From NCBI RefSeq assembly GCF_016278365.1, contig NZ_JADQBZ010000003.1, positions 1-64,000 on the forward strand: 64,000 nucleotides of DNA, written 5' to 3'. Origin of the DNA: Methanolobus sp. Its GTDB lineage: Archaea; Halobacteriota; Methanosarcinia; Methanosarcinales; Methanosarcinaceae. Below the pieces are notes generated by a model. The model worked only from the letters and a program-made list of their open reading frames with translations, was not told where the DNA came from and did no database searches. Below are positions 62,091-64,000 of the stretch, in pieces. Every line of letters begins with the position of its first letter. The stretch's first letter is position 1. The position numbers and the translations under genes were made by a program.

Positions 62091-62360
62091 ATGAAACAAA
62101 ACTCAAGTGTGGAAGAACATATAAATGATGCAAGATGCCCAGATTCAACAGTAATGAAATTAGATAATCAAGAAGAGCATTCATGCATATATGCAATGAT
62201 GGATTATTTGGTAGAAACTTACTATAATAGTGATGCGATGAAGAAGGTACTCAGCGGAGAAATAATTGTTAAATTGGAGTGTGGCATGTATTCTGCTGAG
62301 GAGATAAAAATAATGTATGAGTGGGCAACTAGAAAATATGATGCCCTATTAGCTTTGTAA
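62091..62360 (+). CDS. Small acidic protein, paralogue B
   Basis: The 89-residue protein has a longer, different N-terminus than paralogue A but the same C-terminal unit (ETYYNSDAMKKVLSGEIIVK, then YSAEEIKIMYEWATRKYDAL). Matching residues include YY, DAM, KVLS, EII, KLE, YS, EI and the closing KYDALLAL. AGAGGT precedes the ATG. A terminator follows. Function is unknown. Confidence 0.68.
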   Translation: MKQNSSVEEHINDARCPDSTVMKLDNQEEHSCIYAMMDYLVETYYNSDAMKKVLSGEIIVKLECGMYSAEEIKIMYEWATRKYDALLAL

Positions 62361-62372
62361 GGCAGGGTAAAA

Positions 62373-62412
62373 GTCATAAAATCACTATAGATTATGACCT
62401 TTGAATTTTTTT
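62373..62412 (+). terminator. Hairpin terminator after paralogue B
   Basis: GTCATAA (62373-62379) pairs with TTATGAC (62392-62398), followed by a T-rich tract to 62412. It occupies the same place as the hairpin after paralogue A. Confidence 0.6.
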
Positions 62413-62462
62413 AGCAGCTGTGAAGGAATATGATTTCATTCAGTCAACAAACCTGAAATTAA

Positions 62463-64000
62463 TTATTCATTTAGTGCACGTTCAATTAATTTCCCGACAT
62501 AGCCCTTATCATCCTGGAAAAATATGTTATGAGATTCAAAAGTGCTTATATTGGAAGCTCCAAATATAGGTTTAACATCTCTATAAGGTGTCCATGAAAC
62601 TATAAAAGAGCATAAAGATATCTCTCTATCATCAGATTTATCTTTAAGTCTTTTTGTTAACAAAGTGCTTAACTCCTTAATATTTTTATGCAGCATAACT
62701 TTTTCGTCACTAAAGCCTTTTGTCATTCCCATTTTAGTTAATCCCTTCGGGTCTACAAAGATGATATGCTGTTTACTGTCTTTTTTAATCCAAATGACAA
62801 AATCTGGATAATAATTCAATGTTTCAACAAAAAAACCTATTCCTTTTTTAGGTTGATTCCTAAGCACAAATATTTTTACACCTTTTAATGCATCAGGACA
62901 TGATTCAACATATGATCGAAGGTCTTGAATGAATTGTTTTTCTCCAGAGTTCAATCCGGTTGGTTGTAGAGAGTATTTTGTCGACTTTTCTAATTTCTTC
63001 GTGAGTAGTGGTTGATAGAAATGCCTATCAAAATAAACATTATTTACTAAAGAATCTGTTTCGCCAATTAAGAGCTCTTCAATATTGATAGATTGAATCC
63101 TGTCAATTAAATCGGTTTCTACTTCATTAATTATGACTTTAAATTCTTTAAACTCAAAGTTTCCGTGACTATCTTGTAACTCAGCAACATCAAGGTTATT
63201 CTTAGTCCACTTGCTTCGATTGCGATTATAGTATTTCAGTATATACTTTTTCAAAATAGAAATTGTGATCTCTTCTATTTGCCAGAGATCCTCGTACTTC
63301 TTTGGTTCAACGTAATAATCGGGGCATTTAAGAGAGTACACATTTTTCCCCTTTTCCATGATTTCCTTTAACACACCTTTTGAGAAGACTAAGTTACTCC
63401 AACCTTTTTCCATTTTGAAATCAAGTATTTCAAAATAAATACGTGACCAATCTAAAATGTTAAGATATTCTCCCTCAATTACACGAGTCCTGTTTCCGGT
63501 AGTTGCAGATATGCCACCATCATTTTGACTTTCAATAACTTCTATTTTTGGACTAAAATCTACTTCAACAGGATTAATCTGCTCATCATAACATAACTCA
63601 AAGAGCAATTCATCTTTGAATCTCTTTTTCTCAACATCTGGAACAAACAGTTTTTCGTTCAAAAAACTCTCATTTATCTTAATTTTGATTGGATGCTCGA
63701 TGTAGTTTTCTGTTTTCATTCCTTCAGCTTCTAGATAATCCTTGAAATAATCCATATAATTAGCTTCAATACCAAATATGTTAAGAGTTTCAAGCAAAGG
63801 TAAGTCTGCAGGTGGGTAATCATCTATTGATCTACTTCTTTTAAGGGTGTGGTCTTTTCCCTTCAAACGTACTCCTCGTCCAAAGAGCTGAATTATTTGT
63901 GTGCCTTCACTCTTTCCGATGTTGAGTAGTCCCATATTGGAAACTCTCCATGAGTTCCAACCTTCAATAAACTTCTTGGCTCCAATTAGAAGATAAATTT
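62463..64000 (-). CDS. Type III restriction-like helicase-nuclease subunit (5' end outside window)
   Basis: The frame is open to the right edge, so only the last 512 or so codons are present. The part nearest the edge reads LLIGAKKFIEGWNSWRVSNM, GLLNIGKSEGTQIIQLFGRG and VRLKG, which is the end of the superfamily-2 helicase domain with motif VI. The C-terminal portion contains a nuclease-like core (YYPDFVIWIKK and IIFVDPKGL). This is the layout of type III restriction Res subunits and related defence helicases. The methylase, if any, should lie beyond the window, because none is found here. Confidence 0.8.
   Translation of the reverse strand, partial: IYLLIGAKKFIEGWNSWRVSNMGLLNIGKSEGTQIIQLFGRGVRLKGKDHTLKRSRSIDDYPPADLPLLETLNIFGIEANYMDYFKDYLEAEGMKTENYIEHPIKIKINESFLNEKLFVPDVEKKRFKDELLFELCYDEQINPVEVDFSPKIEVIESQNDGGISATTGNRTRVIEGEYLNILDWSRIYFEILDFKMEKGWSNLVFSKGVLKEIMEKGKNVYSLKCPDYYVEPKKYEDLWQIEEITISILKKYILKYYNRNRSKWTKNNLDVAELQDSHGNFEFKEFKVIINEVETDLIDRIQSINIEELLIGETDSLVNNVYFDRHFYQPLLTKKLEKSTKYSLQPTGLNSGEKQFIQDLRSYVESCPDALKGVKIFVLRNQPKKGIGFFVETLNYYPDFVIWIKKDSKQHIIFVDPKGLTKMGMTKGFSDEKVMLHKNIKELSTLLTKRLKDKSDDREISLCSFIVSWTPYRDVKPIFGASNISTFESHNIFFQDDKGYVGKLIERALNE

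Noticed and set aside
41300-64000. CRISPR array
   Set aside because: The cas1 relics prompted a search for regularly spaced 28-40 base repeats on both strands. None was found; the repeats seen are inverted or occur only twice.

Overview
The window is a stretch of the chromosome of a methanogenic archaeon, almost certainly a member of the Methanosarcinaceae (Methanolobus, Methanomethylovorans, Methanococcoides or Methanosarcina-like). The evidence is a complete F420H2 dehydrogenase (fpo) operon, coenzyme F420 and methanofuran biosynthesis genes, an ether-lipid geranylgeranyl reductase with its partner ferredoxin, a DUF1699 protein, archaeal EF-1beta, and a tRNA-Ala with the G3:U70 pair. The genus cannot be decided from this sequence alone.

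Bases 1-41,200 are a compact, conserved core. From left to right they hold tRNA-Ala(CGC); EF-1beta with a 55-residue zinc micro-protein; the methanofuran genes mfnD-mfnF-mfnE; the chaperone set grpE-dnaK-dnaJ; the potassium uptake pair trkA-trkH; geranylgeranyl reductase plus ferredoxin; and a minus-strand set ferredoxin / phytoene-desaturase-like flavoprotein / cofG / two tandem cofH / cofC. Next come an Lrp-type regulator and two small conserved genes, then fpoABCDHIJ(split)KLMNO (20.5-30.7 kb), which couples F420H2 oxidation to methanophenazine reduction and proton export. A mixed region follows: DUF2795 paralogues, a YetF protein, a K+-channel-like protein, a CPA2 antiporter, a DUF2238 membrane protein, an SMR exporter with a GbsR-like regulator, a GNAT enzyme, a DJ-1/PfpI protein and a DUF1059 protein.

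From about 41.3 kb to the right edge the character changes sharply. The DNA is very A+T-rich, genes are sparse, intergenic stretches are long, and many genes are broken. This looks like an accessory island built from an integrated replicon and a gene graveyard. The replicon part has a ribbon-helix-helix protein, a P-loop ATPase with a C-terminal winged helix, and a striking dyad (28-base inverted repeat built from GGTTAC units around a very A+T-rich core) that looks like a replication origin. The graveyard part has a frameshifted cas1, a second cas1 tail, an N-terminally truncated RNase III gene, pieces of IS256-type transposases and several decayed frames. No CRISPR array was seen.

Between the remnants are intact genes of the kind found in defence islands: a CoiA-like nuclease, a PIN-domain protein, a DUF2254-like membrane protein with a TPR tail, a 650-residue protein joining a PD-(D/E)XK-like core to a SEC-C zinc motif, and at the right edge a type III restriction-like helicase-nuclease that runs out of the window. 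Two paralogous small acidic proteins (58.9 and 62.1 kb) share a promoter-like block and hairpin terminators. They flank a DUF1699 gene and a helix-turn-helix/coiled-coil gene with a palindromic operator-like site at its start. This 58.5-62.4 kb set is the least explained system in the window.
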